Shown piece by piece: positions 1 to 6,681 of a stretch of DNA of 6,793 nt. The notes under the pieces are model-generated. The model had not been told where the DNA came from, made no database searches, and saw only the letters and a program-made list of their open reading frames with translations. The DNA is from Flavobacteriales bacterium (lineage in GTDB: Bacteria > Bacteroidota > Bacteroidia > Flavobacteriales_E > Vicingaceae): assembly GCA_029262915.1 (NCBI GenBank), contig JAJCYN010000399.1, positions 1 through 6,793 of the forward strand. Direction: 5' to 3'. Numbering within the stretch: the first letter of the stretch is position 1; every line of letters begins with the position of its first letter. Made by a program: the position numbers and the translations under genes.

Positions 1-547
1 GGAAATCTATCTTAACCAAATAAATATTATTATTCCCATTGGGATAACTGTATGTATTCCCTCCCATTATGTATCCACCATCCAAGCATTTTTCAATTGT
101 CATTCCTCTTTCATCATTGGTTCCTCCATAAACTTTAGACCATAATACATTTCCAAGATTATCTAATTTTAACAATAATATATCCTCTCCTCCTATTACC
201 CCTGAGGTAGTATTTCCGACAATCATAATTGTTCCATCTAAGTTTTCGAAAGAAGATTCTCTATCAAAAACATACTCATCACTACTAGTACCGACTGTTT
301 TTTGCCAAATAACTGAGAAATCTTGTGCAAATTTTACAAGTAGAATATCTTTACCACCATTACCATAAGTAGTTGTAACTCCAATATAAAGTAAGTTTCC
401 ATCTATTAACTCTATAGTACTCCCATAATCATAACCACTTCCACGTATAACAAATTGCCCATTATTAACCGTCTGAGAAACAGCAACTGTATTTATTACA
501 TTTGTTATAAAGAAAATTAAACCAATTATTATATTTCTTTTCCCCAA
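1..547 (-). CDS. Secreted beta-propeller-like repeat protein, N-terminal part (runs off the window)
   Basis: The frame is open from an in-frame TAA at 551-553 to the window edge (182 codons seen), but it has no ATG near its 5' end. The best start is TTG at 545-547; ATT at 548-550 is the alternative. From TTG, residues 2-25 look like a Sec signal peptide: G-K-R, a hydrophobic core (IIIGLIFFI, 6-14), then A-V-S before Q25 as a likely cleavage site. The mature part has repeats of about 52-55 residues, each with a 'D-I-L-L-V-K' strand (67-72, 122-127, 174-179). The second repeat continues as 'LDNLGNVLWSKVYGGTNDER' (128-147) and then 'DGGYIMGGNT' (156-165). This pattern is common in large exported Bacteroidota proteins that often end in a type IX secretion sorting domain; that C terminus lies outside the window. 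An extracellular or cell-surface location is inferred, and the ligand or substrate is unknown. The signal peptide in the same frame argues against a broken gene. Confidence 0.82.
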   Translation of the reverse strand, partial: MGKRNIIIGLIFFITNVINTVAVSQTVNNGQFVIRGSGYDYGSTIELIDGNLLYIGVTTTYGNGGKDILLVKFAQDFSVIWQKTVGTSSDEYVFDRESSFENLDGTIMIVGNTTSGVIGGEDILLLKLDNLGNVLWSKVYGGTNDERGMTIEKCLDGGYIMGGNTYSYPNGNNNIYLVKIDF

Positions 548-569
548 AATTTAGATTAAAATTTTAACA

Positions 570-603
570 CAAAATACTTTTAATCTATCATTATTTAGCA
601 AAA
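570..603 (-). promoter_or_regulatory. Possible promoter of the secreted repeat protein gene
   Basis: On the minus strand TTTTG (603-599) and TATTTTG (576-570) resemble the Bacteroidota -33 (TTTG/TTG) and -7 (TAnnTTTG) elements, separated by 22 bases. The -7 match is one base short of the consensus. The placement is sensible: 14 bases downstream of the LytTR-like operator and about 22 bases upstream of the proposed TTG start. In such AT-rich DNA a chance match is quite possible. Confidence 0.35.
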
Positions 604-617
604 CCTTATATTTTTTA

Positions 618-647
618 TTTAACGGTCACATTTTGAAGATTAACGGT
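618..647 (-). promoter_or_regulatory. LytTR-type dual direct-repeat operator
   Basis: The minus strand reads ACCGTTAAT (647-639), a 12-base spacer, then ACCGTTAAA (626-618), a period of 21 bp or about two helical turns. LytTR (LytR/AlgR/AgrA-type) response regulators are known to bind paired direct repeats of the form [TA][AC][CA]GTTN[AG][TG] separated by 12-13 bp. The first copy fits at all nine positions and the second at eight. The site begins 2 bp past the stop of the M42 peptidase gene and lies 71 bp upstream of the secreted protein start, just before a promoter-like pair. It therefore most likely controls the secreted protein. No LytTR regulator gene is present in the window. Confidence 0.55.
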
Positions 648-649
648 AA

Positions 650-1573
650 TTATAAATACTTCATCAAATACTGATATAAATTCACCATAGCTTCAATATC
701 CTTTTTATGCACTTTTTCATCAGGTGAGTGAACATTGTCTTCTGGAGCACCAATAAAACACCAATCAAGAGGATAAGGAGATCGTTGCAATGCATTACCA
801 TCACTACCTCCTGCACTTTCTACTTCTAATTGGTACGACACCTTACTTTTATTGGCCAATTCTATAATTCGATTTAAATACGTTCTTCTAGGGATACCTG
901 AATCTCTCATAGAAATAGCAACACCTTTATTATGTGGTATGCCTTCTGTAGCCCAAGTAATATCAGAAATTAATGCTTGTTTTACATTTAATTGTTCATA
1001 TAAATATCGAGCTAAATAACCAACACTTCCTCCTCCGTGTTCTTCCCAAGCAGAAAATACAATTACCCCGTGTTCTAATGTTTTAGCTATTTTTATTGCA
1101 TTCCACATTCCTAACCGATTGTCCATATAACAACATTGCACATACTTGTCATCTTCTCTAAAATTAGGTAAATAAGTAAATGTTGTTCCTCTATCAATTT
1201 CTCTATCATATTCTGCTGAATAAGTCAAAAATTGATGTTCATCTTCAGTTGAGTTTAAAGTACACTCTATTTTCCCTTGGCTATCTTCTCCAACTAATTT
1301 TGCTCCTTTTTTAGCAGAAGGTCCGCCAATTTTAATCAAGTTATTCTTATAACCTGTTGTATAACCTACAGAATCCATATGAGCAAAAATAGCTGTAGTT
1401 GGTTTTCCAAACACCAGTATTATACAATCTTGAAAATCCTCTCCTGATATTATTTGGGGCTGAACTTTCCAGTCAGTTTGATTTTTATTGATGTAATCCA
1501 ATAAAAATTCAGTCATTTTATATTCGCTACCTGCTGGAGCATGAATTTCACATAATTGTTTTAATAATTTCAT
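650..1573 (-). CDS. M42-family metallo-aminopeptidase (glutamyl aminopeptidase / endoglucanase M-like)
   Basis: This 307-residue cytosolic metallopeptidase probably removes N-terminal residues from peptides, finishing off products of proteases such as Lon. The dinuclear metal centre of the family is readable in order: H65 in 'FAHMDSVG' (with D67), bridging D151 in 'YMDNRLG', the E177-E178 pair in 'SAWEEHGGG' (general base, then ligand), D204 in 'LISDITWA', and H282 in 'NVHSPDEK' (with E286). 'GGSDGNALQRS' (255-265) matches the M42 segment before the last histidine. Residues of about 70-145, between the first histidine and D151, would form the small inserted dimerisation domain. It is somewhat shorter than the roughly 340-360 residues usual for M42, and motif flanks differ (W176 before the EE pair). 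The ATG at 1571-1573 follows an A-rich leader; there is no signal peptide. A terminator hairpin ends only 15 bp upstream. M20 or M28 membership is less likely given the 'MDNR' and 'HSPDE' motifs. Substrate preference cannot be told. Confidence 0.88.
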   Translation of the reverse strand: MKLLKQLCEIHAPAGSEYKMTEFLLDYINKNQTDWKVQPQIISGEDFQDCIILVFGKPTTAIFAHMDSVGYTTGYKNNLIKIGGPSAKKGAKLVGEDSQGKIECTLNSTEDEHQFLTYSAEYDREIDRGTTFTYLPNFREDDKYVQCCYMDNRLGMWNAIKIAKTLEHGVIVFSAWEEHGGGSVGYLARYLYEQLNVKQALISDITWATEGIPHNKGVAISMRDSGIPRRTYLNRIIELANKSKVSYQLEVESAGGSDGNALQRSPYPLDWCFIGAPEDNVHSPDEKVHKKDIEAMVNLYQYLMKYL

Positions 1574-1588
1574 CTTTTTTAAAAATAA

Positions 1589-1620
1589 AAAACTGTCACT
1601 CTTATATGAATGACAGTTTT
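1589..1620 (-). terminator. Intrinsic terminator after dnaN
   Basis: AAAACTGTCA (1589-1598) and TGACAGTTTT (1611-1620) form a perfect 10-bp stem with a 12-base loop. In the minus direction the stem is followed by a T-rich run (TTTATTTTT), and it starts 21 bp after the dnaN stop codon. The stem is A/T-heavy with only 3 G-C pairs, so termination may be partial. Plus-strand function is unlikely because no converging gene exists. It lies directly in front of the M42 peptidase start. Confidence 0.75.
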
Positions 1621-1641
1621 AAATATCTCAATAATTGAATT

Positions 1642-2763
1642 TTAATTATTCAACATTACAGGCATTACTAACATCAGCACCTCTTCTGCATCATCTGTTT
1701 TCTCGCAAGGTGTTAAAATTCCTGCTCTGTTAGATGCAGACATTGCAATATTTACATCATCAGATTCTAAATTAGCTAACATTTCAATTAAAAATCTTGA
1801 GTTAAATCCAATCTCCATATCTTCTCCTTCATACTGACAAGTTAATCTTTCATTTGCTTCATTTGCAAAATCTAAATCCTCAGCAGAAATATGCAATTCA
1901 CTCCCAGTCATTTTCAGTCTAACTTGATGAGTAGTTTTATTAGAGAAAATAGAAACTCTTTTAATTGAGTTTAATAGTGCATTTCTACCAACTGTTAAAC
2001 TGTTAGGATTTTCTGTTGGAATAACTGCATTATAATTAGGGTATTTTCCATCGATTAGTCTAGAAGTCATTTTAGTTGAACCAAACAAAAACATTGCATT
2101 GGTTTCGTTATATTCTATTTTAACATCTTCACCAACATTTCCTAAAATATTTTTAAGTAATGTTAATGGCTTTTTAGGTAAAATAAATGATGCACCTTTA
2201 TCTGCTTTTAAATCAGTTCTTTTATATTTCACCAACTTGTGAGCATCAGTTGCAACAAAGGTAATATCATCATTATTTATCTCAAAGAAAACACCAGACA
2301 TTACAGGTCTTAATTCATCATTTCCACTAGCAAATAATGTTTTATTTACAGCATTAGAAAGAATAGATGCATCAACATCAATAGTTGATGGTGATTCCAA
2401 TTTAGGTGTTTTAGGGAATTCACTTCCATCGTGTCCAGTTAATTTATATTTACCATAATCTGAAGAAATTTCTATTCCAAAATTTTCATTATCAATCGTA
2501 AACGTTAATGGCTGGTCTGGAAAAGTCTTAAGTGTATCTAACAACAGTTTTGCCGGGATAGCAATTACTCCATCTTCTTTTGCTTCGATAGAGATTTTTG
2601 TAACCATAGTGGTCTCTAAATCTGAAGCAGTAATACTTAATTCACCTTTTTTTATTTCAAACAAGAAATCATCTAAAATTGGGAGTGTATTACTTGCATT
2701 TAATACTCCGCCTATTAACTGTAATTTCTTTAATAAGATTTCGCTCGATACTATAAATTTCAT
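1642..2763 (-). CDS. dnaN: DNA polymerase III sliding clamp (beta subunit)
   Basis: This 373-residue ring-forming clamp tethers DNA polymerase III to DNA and recruits other replication and repair proteins. The family's three-domain layout fits (about 1-118, 125-245, 250-373). Signature segments are 'TDAHKLV' (172-178, E. coli TDGHRLA), 'SRLIDGKYPNYNAVIP' (234-249), which lines the partner-binding pocket, and the C-terminal 'VLMLVMPVMLNN' (E. coli ends in VVMPMRL). The start is the ATG at 2761-2763, giving 'MKFIVSSEILLKKLQ', the usual Bacteroidota N terminus. The frame stays open to a TTG at 2803-2805, but those 14 extra codons (including 'NNKKRR') do not look like clamp sequence and the TTG sits inside a promoter-like element. 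The length is normal and no residue looks damaged. Upstream is lon (110 bp away); a terminator follows. No dnaA or oriC-like DnaA-box cluster is seen nearby. Confidence 0.97.
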   Translation of the reverse strand: MKFIVSSEILLKKLQLIGGVLNASNTLPILDDFLFEIKKGELSITASDLETTMVTKISIEAKEDGVIAIPAKLLLDTLKTFPDQPLTFTIDNENFGIEISSDYGKYKLTGHDGSEFPKTPKLESPSTIDVDASILSNAVNKTLFASGNDELRPVMSGVFFEINNDDITFVATDAHKLVKYKRTDLKADKGASFILPKKPLTLLKNILGNVGEDVKIEYNETNAMFLFGSTKMTSRLIDGKYPNYNAVIPTENPNSLTVGRNALLNSIKRVSIFSNKTTHQVRLKMTGSELHISAEDLDFANEANERLTCQYEGEDMEIGFNSRFLIEMLANLESDDVNIAMSASNRAGILTPCEKTDDAEEVLMLVMPVMLNN

Positions 2764-2802
2764 TCTTCTTTTTTTATTATTTTCATCGGTAAGTAAGGCT
2801 AA

Positions 2803-2810
2803 CAAAAATA
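2803..2810 (-). promoter_or_regulatory. Possible -7 element of a dnaN promoter
   Basis: TATTTTTG on the minus strand fits the Bacteroidota -7 consensus TAnnTTTG exactly and would place transcription start near 2798, giving a leader of about 35 bases before the dnaN ATG. No good TTTG -33 box is found at the usual distance; the nearest, TTTA at 2838-2835, is slightly too far. The match is short and the DNA AT-rich, so this is tentative. Confidence 0.35.
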
Positions 2811-2873
2811 ATTTTTTTAGTACTGAATAATTTTTAAACTTTTAATTAATTATTAACACTTGTTGAAATCAAA

Positions 2874-5318
2874 TCAAGCAATTTTTAAAGCTTCTTTTAC
2901 CTTCTGATTAGTTAACGCTAAATCAACCACTTCCATCATAGTTGAAACATAATGGAAAGTTAATCCCTTTAAGTATTTACTACCAATTTCTTCAATATCT
3001 TTTTTGTTATCTTCTGATAAAATTATCTCCTTAATTTCTGCTCTTTTAGCAGCCAAAATTTTCTCTTTAATTCCACCTACTGGCAATACTCTTCCTCGCA
3101 AAGTAATTTCTCCAGTCATCGCTAAATTACTTTTCACTTTTTTCTGAGTGAATGCAGAAGCTAAAGCTGTTAACATTGTTATTCCTGCTGAAGGTCCATC
3201 TTTTGGAGTTGCTCCTTCAGGAACATGAATATGAACATCCCACTTTTCAAATATTTCGGGTTTTAAACCTAATGAATCTGAATGTGCTTTTAAGTAAGCC
3301 AATGCAATTACTGCTGACTCCTTCATTACATCTCCTAAGTTACCAGTTAGAGTTAATTTTCCTTTTCCTTTACTTAAACTCGATTCGATAAATAAGATGT
3401 CTCCACCAACTGAAGTCCAAGCCAACCCAGTTACAACACCAGCAACTTCATTACCTTGATATTTATCTTTAGAGTGACCAGGACCAAGAATCTTCAACAG
3501 TTCTTCTTGAGAAATTTTTGCATCAAATTTTTCTTCCATTGCAATGTATTTTGCTCTATTCCGAACAATTTTTGCTATTTTCTTCTCTAATCCTCTAACT
3601 CCTGATTCTCTCGTATAATCGGTAATTATCTTTTCAATAATTGACTTAGATAAACTTAAATGAATTTTCTTTAATCCGTGGTTTTTTAGCAATTTAGGAA
3701 TTAAGTGTTTATTCGCAATCTCTATCTTCTCTTCAACAGTATATCCTGTAATTTCTATAATTTCCATTCTATCTCTCAATGCTGGCTGAATGGTAGAAAG
3801 TGAATTTGCTGTAGCGATAAACAACACCTTAGATAAATCGTAATCCAGCTCCAAGAAGTTATCATAGAAATTCGAATTTTGTTCGGGATCTAAAACTTCT
3901 AATAAAGCAGAAGAAGGATCTCCTTGATGGCTAGTTCCTAATTTATCCACCTCATCCAAAACGTAAACAGGATTAGAAGAATTCACTTTTTTAATGTTCT
4001 GAACAATTCTCCCTGGCATTGCACCAATGTATGTTTTTCGATGTCCTCTAATTTCTGCTTCGTCTCTCACTCCTCCTAATGACATTCTTACATATTTTCT
4101 ATCCAAAGCTTCTGCTATAGACTTTCCTAGAGAAGTTTTACCAACTCCTGGAGGGCCATACAAACACAGAATAGGTGACTTCATATCTCCTTTAAGTTTT
4201 AACACAGCTAAATACTCAATAATTCTTTCTTTAACTTTTTCTAACCCAAAATGGTCTTTATCTAATATTTTTTGAGCTCTTTTTAAATCAAAATTATCCT
4301 TAGTGTAATCTTCCCAAGGCAATTCTATAAGTGTTTCTAAATAATTCAATTGAACTGAATATTCAGCAGCTTGCGGGTTTAACCGTTGAAATTTTTGCAG
4401 CTCTTTATCAAATCGTTCTGCTACTGTTTTATTCCATTTCTTCTTCTTTGCTTTCTTTTTAAACTCTTCAATCTCTTGTTGTTGGGGATCTCCCCCAAGC
4501 TCTTCTTGAATTTGTTTAATCTGCTGATTTAAAAAATACTCCCTTTGCTGTTGATCTAAGTCCGTTCTAACTTTAGATTGAATGTCATTTTTCAATTCTA
4601 ATAACTGTAGTTCCTTTGTTAAATGTTCTAACAATAGGTTTGCCCTTTCATTCAATTCAGGGATTTCCAACAAACTTTGTTTCGTTACAACATCAGCTTT
4701 CATATTGGATGCAATAAAATTGATTAAGAAAGTAGGGCTTTCTATATTCTTTATTGCAAAAGTTGCCTCTGTAGGTATCGTTGGAGATTGTTCAATAATC
4801 TGAGAAGCTAAATCCTTTATAGAAGCTACCAAAGCATCAAAACCCTTACCTGAAGGTTTTTGCAGTTGATTAAATTCCTTAATCTTAGCTTTTAAATATG
4901 GTTCTTTTTGAGTGATCTCTTTAACCTTAAATCTCTTTTTTCCCTGAATAATAACAGTCGTATTGCCATCAGGCATTCTTAGCATTTTAAGAATAAATGC
5001 TACCGTTCCTACATCATTCAAATCTTCTTCTGTCGGATCCTCTACCTCATCATTTTTTTGCGAGACAACACCTAAAGTCTTATCTCCTTTATAAGCTTCC
5101 TTAATTAATTTAATAGACTTATCTCTACCAACTGTAATTGGTATTACGACTCCAGGAAATAAAACTGTATTTCTCAAAGGTAAAATTGGCAACTCATCTG
5201 GAGTTTCCTCAGCATTAATCTGCTCTTCATCATCCGGTGATAATAATGGAATAAACTCTGCATCTTCATCAAGTACATTGCTTATCATTATATTATCCAT
5301 ATCAAAACTATCTTTCAT
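2874..5318 (-). CDS. lon: ATP-dependent Lon protease (LonA)
   Basis: An 814-residue cytosolic AAA+ serine protease that unfolds and degrades misfolded and regulatory proteins as a hexamer. The order is: an acidic lead-in (1-42); the N-terminal substrate-recognition domain from 'LPILPLRNTVLFPGVVIPI' (43-61) to about 240; a coiled-coil linker rich in Q, E and K (240-300, with 'KKKAKKKK' at 287-294); the AAA+ module with Walker A 'GPPGVGKT' (388-395), Walker B 'VYVLDEVDKLG' (D455, E456), sensor 1 N505, arginines 515/517 and sensor 2 R575 in 'SGVRGLEKK'; and the protease domain with S710 in 'PKDGPSAG' and K753 in 'GGIKEKILAA', the Ser-Lys dyad spaced exactly as in E. coli (S679/K722). Length and all key residues are normal. 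The ATG at 5316-5318 is preferred; M7 is a possible alternative. The 149-bp upstream gap holds a sigma-54-like element, a candidate for stress-linked control. No CIRCE repeat is seen. Confidence 0.98.
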   Translation of the reverse strand: MKDSFDMDNIMISNVLDEDAEFIPLLSPDDEEQINAEETPDELPILPLRNTVLFPGVVIPITVGRDKSIKLIKEAYKGDKTLGVVSQKNDEVEDPTEEDLNDVGTVAFILKMLRMPDGNTTVIIQGKKRFKVKEITQKEPYLKAKIKEFNQLQKPSGKGFDALVASIKDLASQIIEQSPTIPTEATFAIKNIESPTFLINFIASNMKADVVTKQSLLEIPELNERANLLLEHLTKELQLLELKNDIQSKVRTDLDQQQREYFLNQQIKQIQEELGGDPQQQEIEEFKKKAKKKKWNKTVAERFDKELQKFQRLNPQAAEYSVQLNYLETLIELPWEDYTKDNFDLKRAQKILDKDHFGLEKVKERIIEYLAVLKLKGDMKSPILCLYGPPGVGKTSLGKSIAEALDRKYVRMSLGGVRDEAEIRGHRKTYIGAMPGRIVQNIKKVNSSNPVYVLDEVDKLGTSHQGDPSSALLEVLDPEQNSNFYDNFLELDYDLSKVLFIATANSLSTIQPALRDRMEIIEITGYTVEEKIEIANKHLIPKLLKNHGLKKIHLSLSKSIIEKIITDYTRESGVRGLEKKIAKIVRNRAKYIAMEEKFDAKISQEELLKILGPGHSKDKYQGNEVAGVVTGLAWTSVGGDILFIESSLSKGKGKLTLTGNLGDVMKESAVIALAYLKAHSDSLGLKPEIFEKWDVHIHVPEGATPKDGPSAGITMLTALASAFTQKKVKSNLAMTGEITLRGRVLPVGGIKEKILAAKRAEIKEIILSEDNKKDIEEIGSKYLKGLTFHYVSTMMEVVDLALTNQKVKEALKIA

Positions 5319-5344
5319 CTTATTGTCTATCTAAATAATCATCC

Positions 5345-5357
5345 CAGGCATAGCCTG
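5345..5357 (-). other. Small hairpin in the lon leader
   Basis: CAGGC and GCCTG form a perfect 5-bp, 4 G-C stem with a 3-base loop, 26 bp upstream of the lon ATG. It is one of the few G/C-rich spots in the gap. It could be a leader structure affecting lon mRNA. On the plus strand it is followed by TTTTT, but there is no plus-strand gene for it to terminate. Function is unproven. Confidence 0.3.
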
Positions 5358-5420
5358 TTTTTAAGTCATATTGACAGCTATTCTATAATTACTTAAAGAA
5401 CAACCGTCTTCTCCTCTATT

Positions 5421-5436
5421 TTCAAGAGTCGTGCCA
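5421..5436 (-). promoter_or_regulatory. Sigma-54-like (-24/-12) promoter upstream of lon
   Basis: The minus strand reads TGGCAC (5436-5431), five bases GACTC, then TTGAA (5425-5421). The sigma-54 (RpoN) consensus is TGGCAC-N5-TTGC(A/T). The -24 half and the spacing are exact; the only deviation is A for C in the -12 half. Transcription would begin near 5410, leaving a leader of about 90 bases before lon. No alternative TAnnTTTG element was found in the gap. Whether this organism has RpoN and its activators cannot be seen here. Confidence 0.45.
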
Positions 5437-5467
5437 TTACTTTATAACTGAAATTTTGGCGGTATTA

Positions 5468-6649
5468 TTAGCGATATTTGGCTGTAATTTCAAAAATGGC
5501 AGTTAAAATTGCTCTATCATTATTGGTCAACTCAATATCTCTTCTTCCCATGACTCGCTCAGCAACTTCAAACATCTTATCTAATTTACATTCATCAAAA
5601 CCATTTGCACCTCCCCAACTATAAGAAGGAATAAATTTATTTGGGAAACCACTATCAAAAACATTTGCTGAAACACCAACTATTGTTCCTGTATTGAACA
5701 TTGTATTAATTCCGCATTTAGAATGATCTCCCATTATTAAACCACAAAATTGCAATCCAGTATTTTTTAAATTATGGTCTTTATAAGACCATAATTTCAC
5801 TTCTCCATAATTATTTTTAAGGTTAGAGGTGTTGGTATCTGCACCTAAATTACACCATTCACCAATTATAGAGTTTCCTAAAAACCCATCGTGTCCTTTA
5901 TTAGAATAATCTTGAATCACACAATTATTAACCTCTCCACCAACTTTAGAAGACCTTCCAACAGTAGTTGCTCCATATATCTTAGTTCCCATTTTCAAAA
6001 CTCCTCCTTCATACAAAGCAAATGGGCCTCGAACTAAACTTCCTTCCATTATTTCTGTGTTAGCACCTATATAAATTGGTCCTGTTGAAGAATTTAATAC
6101 GGAAGCCTCAACTTTTGCACCTTGTTCAATGAAAATATTGTCCCCTAGAATTGTATTTGTCGAACTAATTAATGTTGATTTTCTTCCTTTTGTAATCAAT
6201 TCAAAATCTTGTTCAATGGCTAAGTCATTTTTTGAGAAAATATCTGTAATCTTTTTTAATTCAATCGAAATAAAGCTTTCGTTATAATCTTTAATGTAAT
6301 AAGATTCTGTTTTGAATTGTTCCATTGTACATTTTGAAGCAACTAAACTATCATTATACATAATAGCTTCATCTGCTATCAAATTATTAATAACAAAATC
6401 TGCTAATCTATCATTTGGTAAAAATCTAGAATTGATGAAGATATTTTCATCTTTTTCAATTAAAGGGAATTTAGTAGATAAATAATCTTCTGTAATGTAG
6501 GATGTAGTTATTTGAATATTTTGCTCTTGAAAATATTTCCTCCATTTATCCTCAATCGTTAATATCCCTATTCTAATTTTTGCAATAGGTTTTGTATAAG
6601 CTAATGGAAGAAATTGGGACCGTTTATCTTCAAAAAATATAATGTTCAT
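5468..6649 (-). CDS. GlmU-like putative sugar nucleotidyltransferase with left-handed beta-helix
   Basis: A 393-residue soluble protein of the GlmU-related family common in Bacteroidota (N-terminal NTP_transf_4-type domain). The start 'MNIIFFEDKRSQFLPLAYTK' and 'IRIGILTIEDKW' (25-36) are the family hallmark, but the G-loop of true nucleotidyltransferases (LAAGxGTRM) is absent, so nucleotide transfer is uncertain. From about 165 to 335 come hexapeptide-type turns ('ILGDNIFIEQGAKVEASVL', 167-185; 'IGANTEIMEGSLVRGP', 194-209) forming a left-handed beta-helix. 'NKGHDGFLGNSIIG' followed by 'NLGADTNTSNL' (250-277) lines up with the GlmU acetyltransferase segment 'KAGHLTYLGDAEIG...NIGAGTITCN', placing H253 at the GlmU catalytic histidine. 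A role in sugar-nucleotide or envelope precursor synthesis is inferred; the actual substrate is unknown. It follows rpmE2 after a terminator that ends 33 bp before the ATG. The gene is intact, ending 'FEITAKYR' as relatives do. Confidence 0.87.
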   Translation of the reverse strand: MNIIFFEDKRSQFLPLAYTKPIAKIRIGILTIEDKWRKYFQEQNIQITTSYITEDYLSTKFPLIEKDENIFINSRFLPNDRLADFVINNLIADEAIMYNDSLVASKCTMEQFKTESYYIKDYNESFISIELKKITDIFSKNDLAIEQDFELITKGRKSTLISSTNTILGDNIFIEQGAKVEASVLNSSTGPIYIGANTEIMEGSLVRGPFALYEGGVLKMGTKIYGATTVGRSSKVGGEVNNCVIQDYSNKGHDGFLGNSIIGEWCNLGADTNTSNLKNNYGEVKLWSYKDHNLKNTGLQFCGLIMGDHSKCGINTMFNTGTIVGVSANVFDSGFPNKFIPSYSWGGANGFDECKLDKMFEVAERVMGRRDIELTNNDRAILTAIFEITAKYR

Positions 6650-6681
6650 AGTAAGGACTTTGTTAGAAAGTACTAAAATAA

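Noticed and set aside
556..567. Perfect 12-bp palindrome TTAAAATTTTAA
   Set aside because: It consists only of A and T in AT-rich DNA, so chance is likely; it has no loop or T-run to act as a terminator for the M42 gene.
2764..2805. Longer dnaN frame starting at TTG 2805
   Set aside because: The extra 14 residues do not resemble clamp N termini, the ATG at 2763 gives the conserved 'MKFIVSS' start, and the TTG falls within a TATTTTTG promoter-like box.
2609..2830. Plus-strand open frame of 73 codons
   Set aside because: It is antisense to the conserved start of dnaN and its product has no recognisable features; a shadow frame.
1642..2873. Replication origin near dnaN
   Set aside because: No dnaA gene and no cluster of DnaA boxes was found in the flanking gaps; dnaN is often away from oriC in this phylum.
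3152..3391. Plus-strand frame with a very leucine-rich product
   Set aside because: It is antisense to the catalytic domain of lon; the leucine richness follows from the complement of A/G-rich lon codons.
4027..4275. Plus-strand frame of 82 codons
   Set aside because: It is antisense to the Walker A region of lon, with no independent start signal or family resemblance.
4582..4803. Plus-strand frame of 73 codons
   Set aside because: It is antisense to the N-terminal domain of lon; no supporting evidence.
5448..5462. Possible dyad upstream of the sigma-54-like site (CTGAAATTTTGGCGG on the plus strand)
   Set aside because: Only the AAATTT core is truly symmetric; the outer halves match poorly, so an activator site cannot be supported from this alone.
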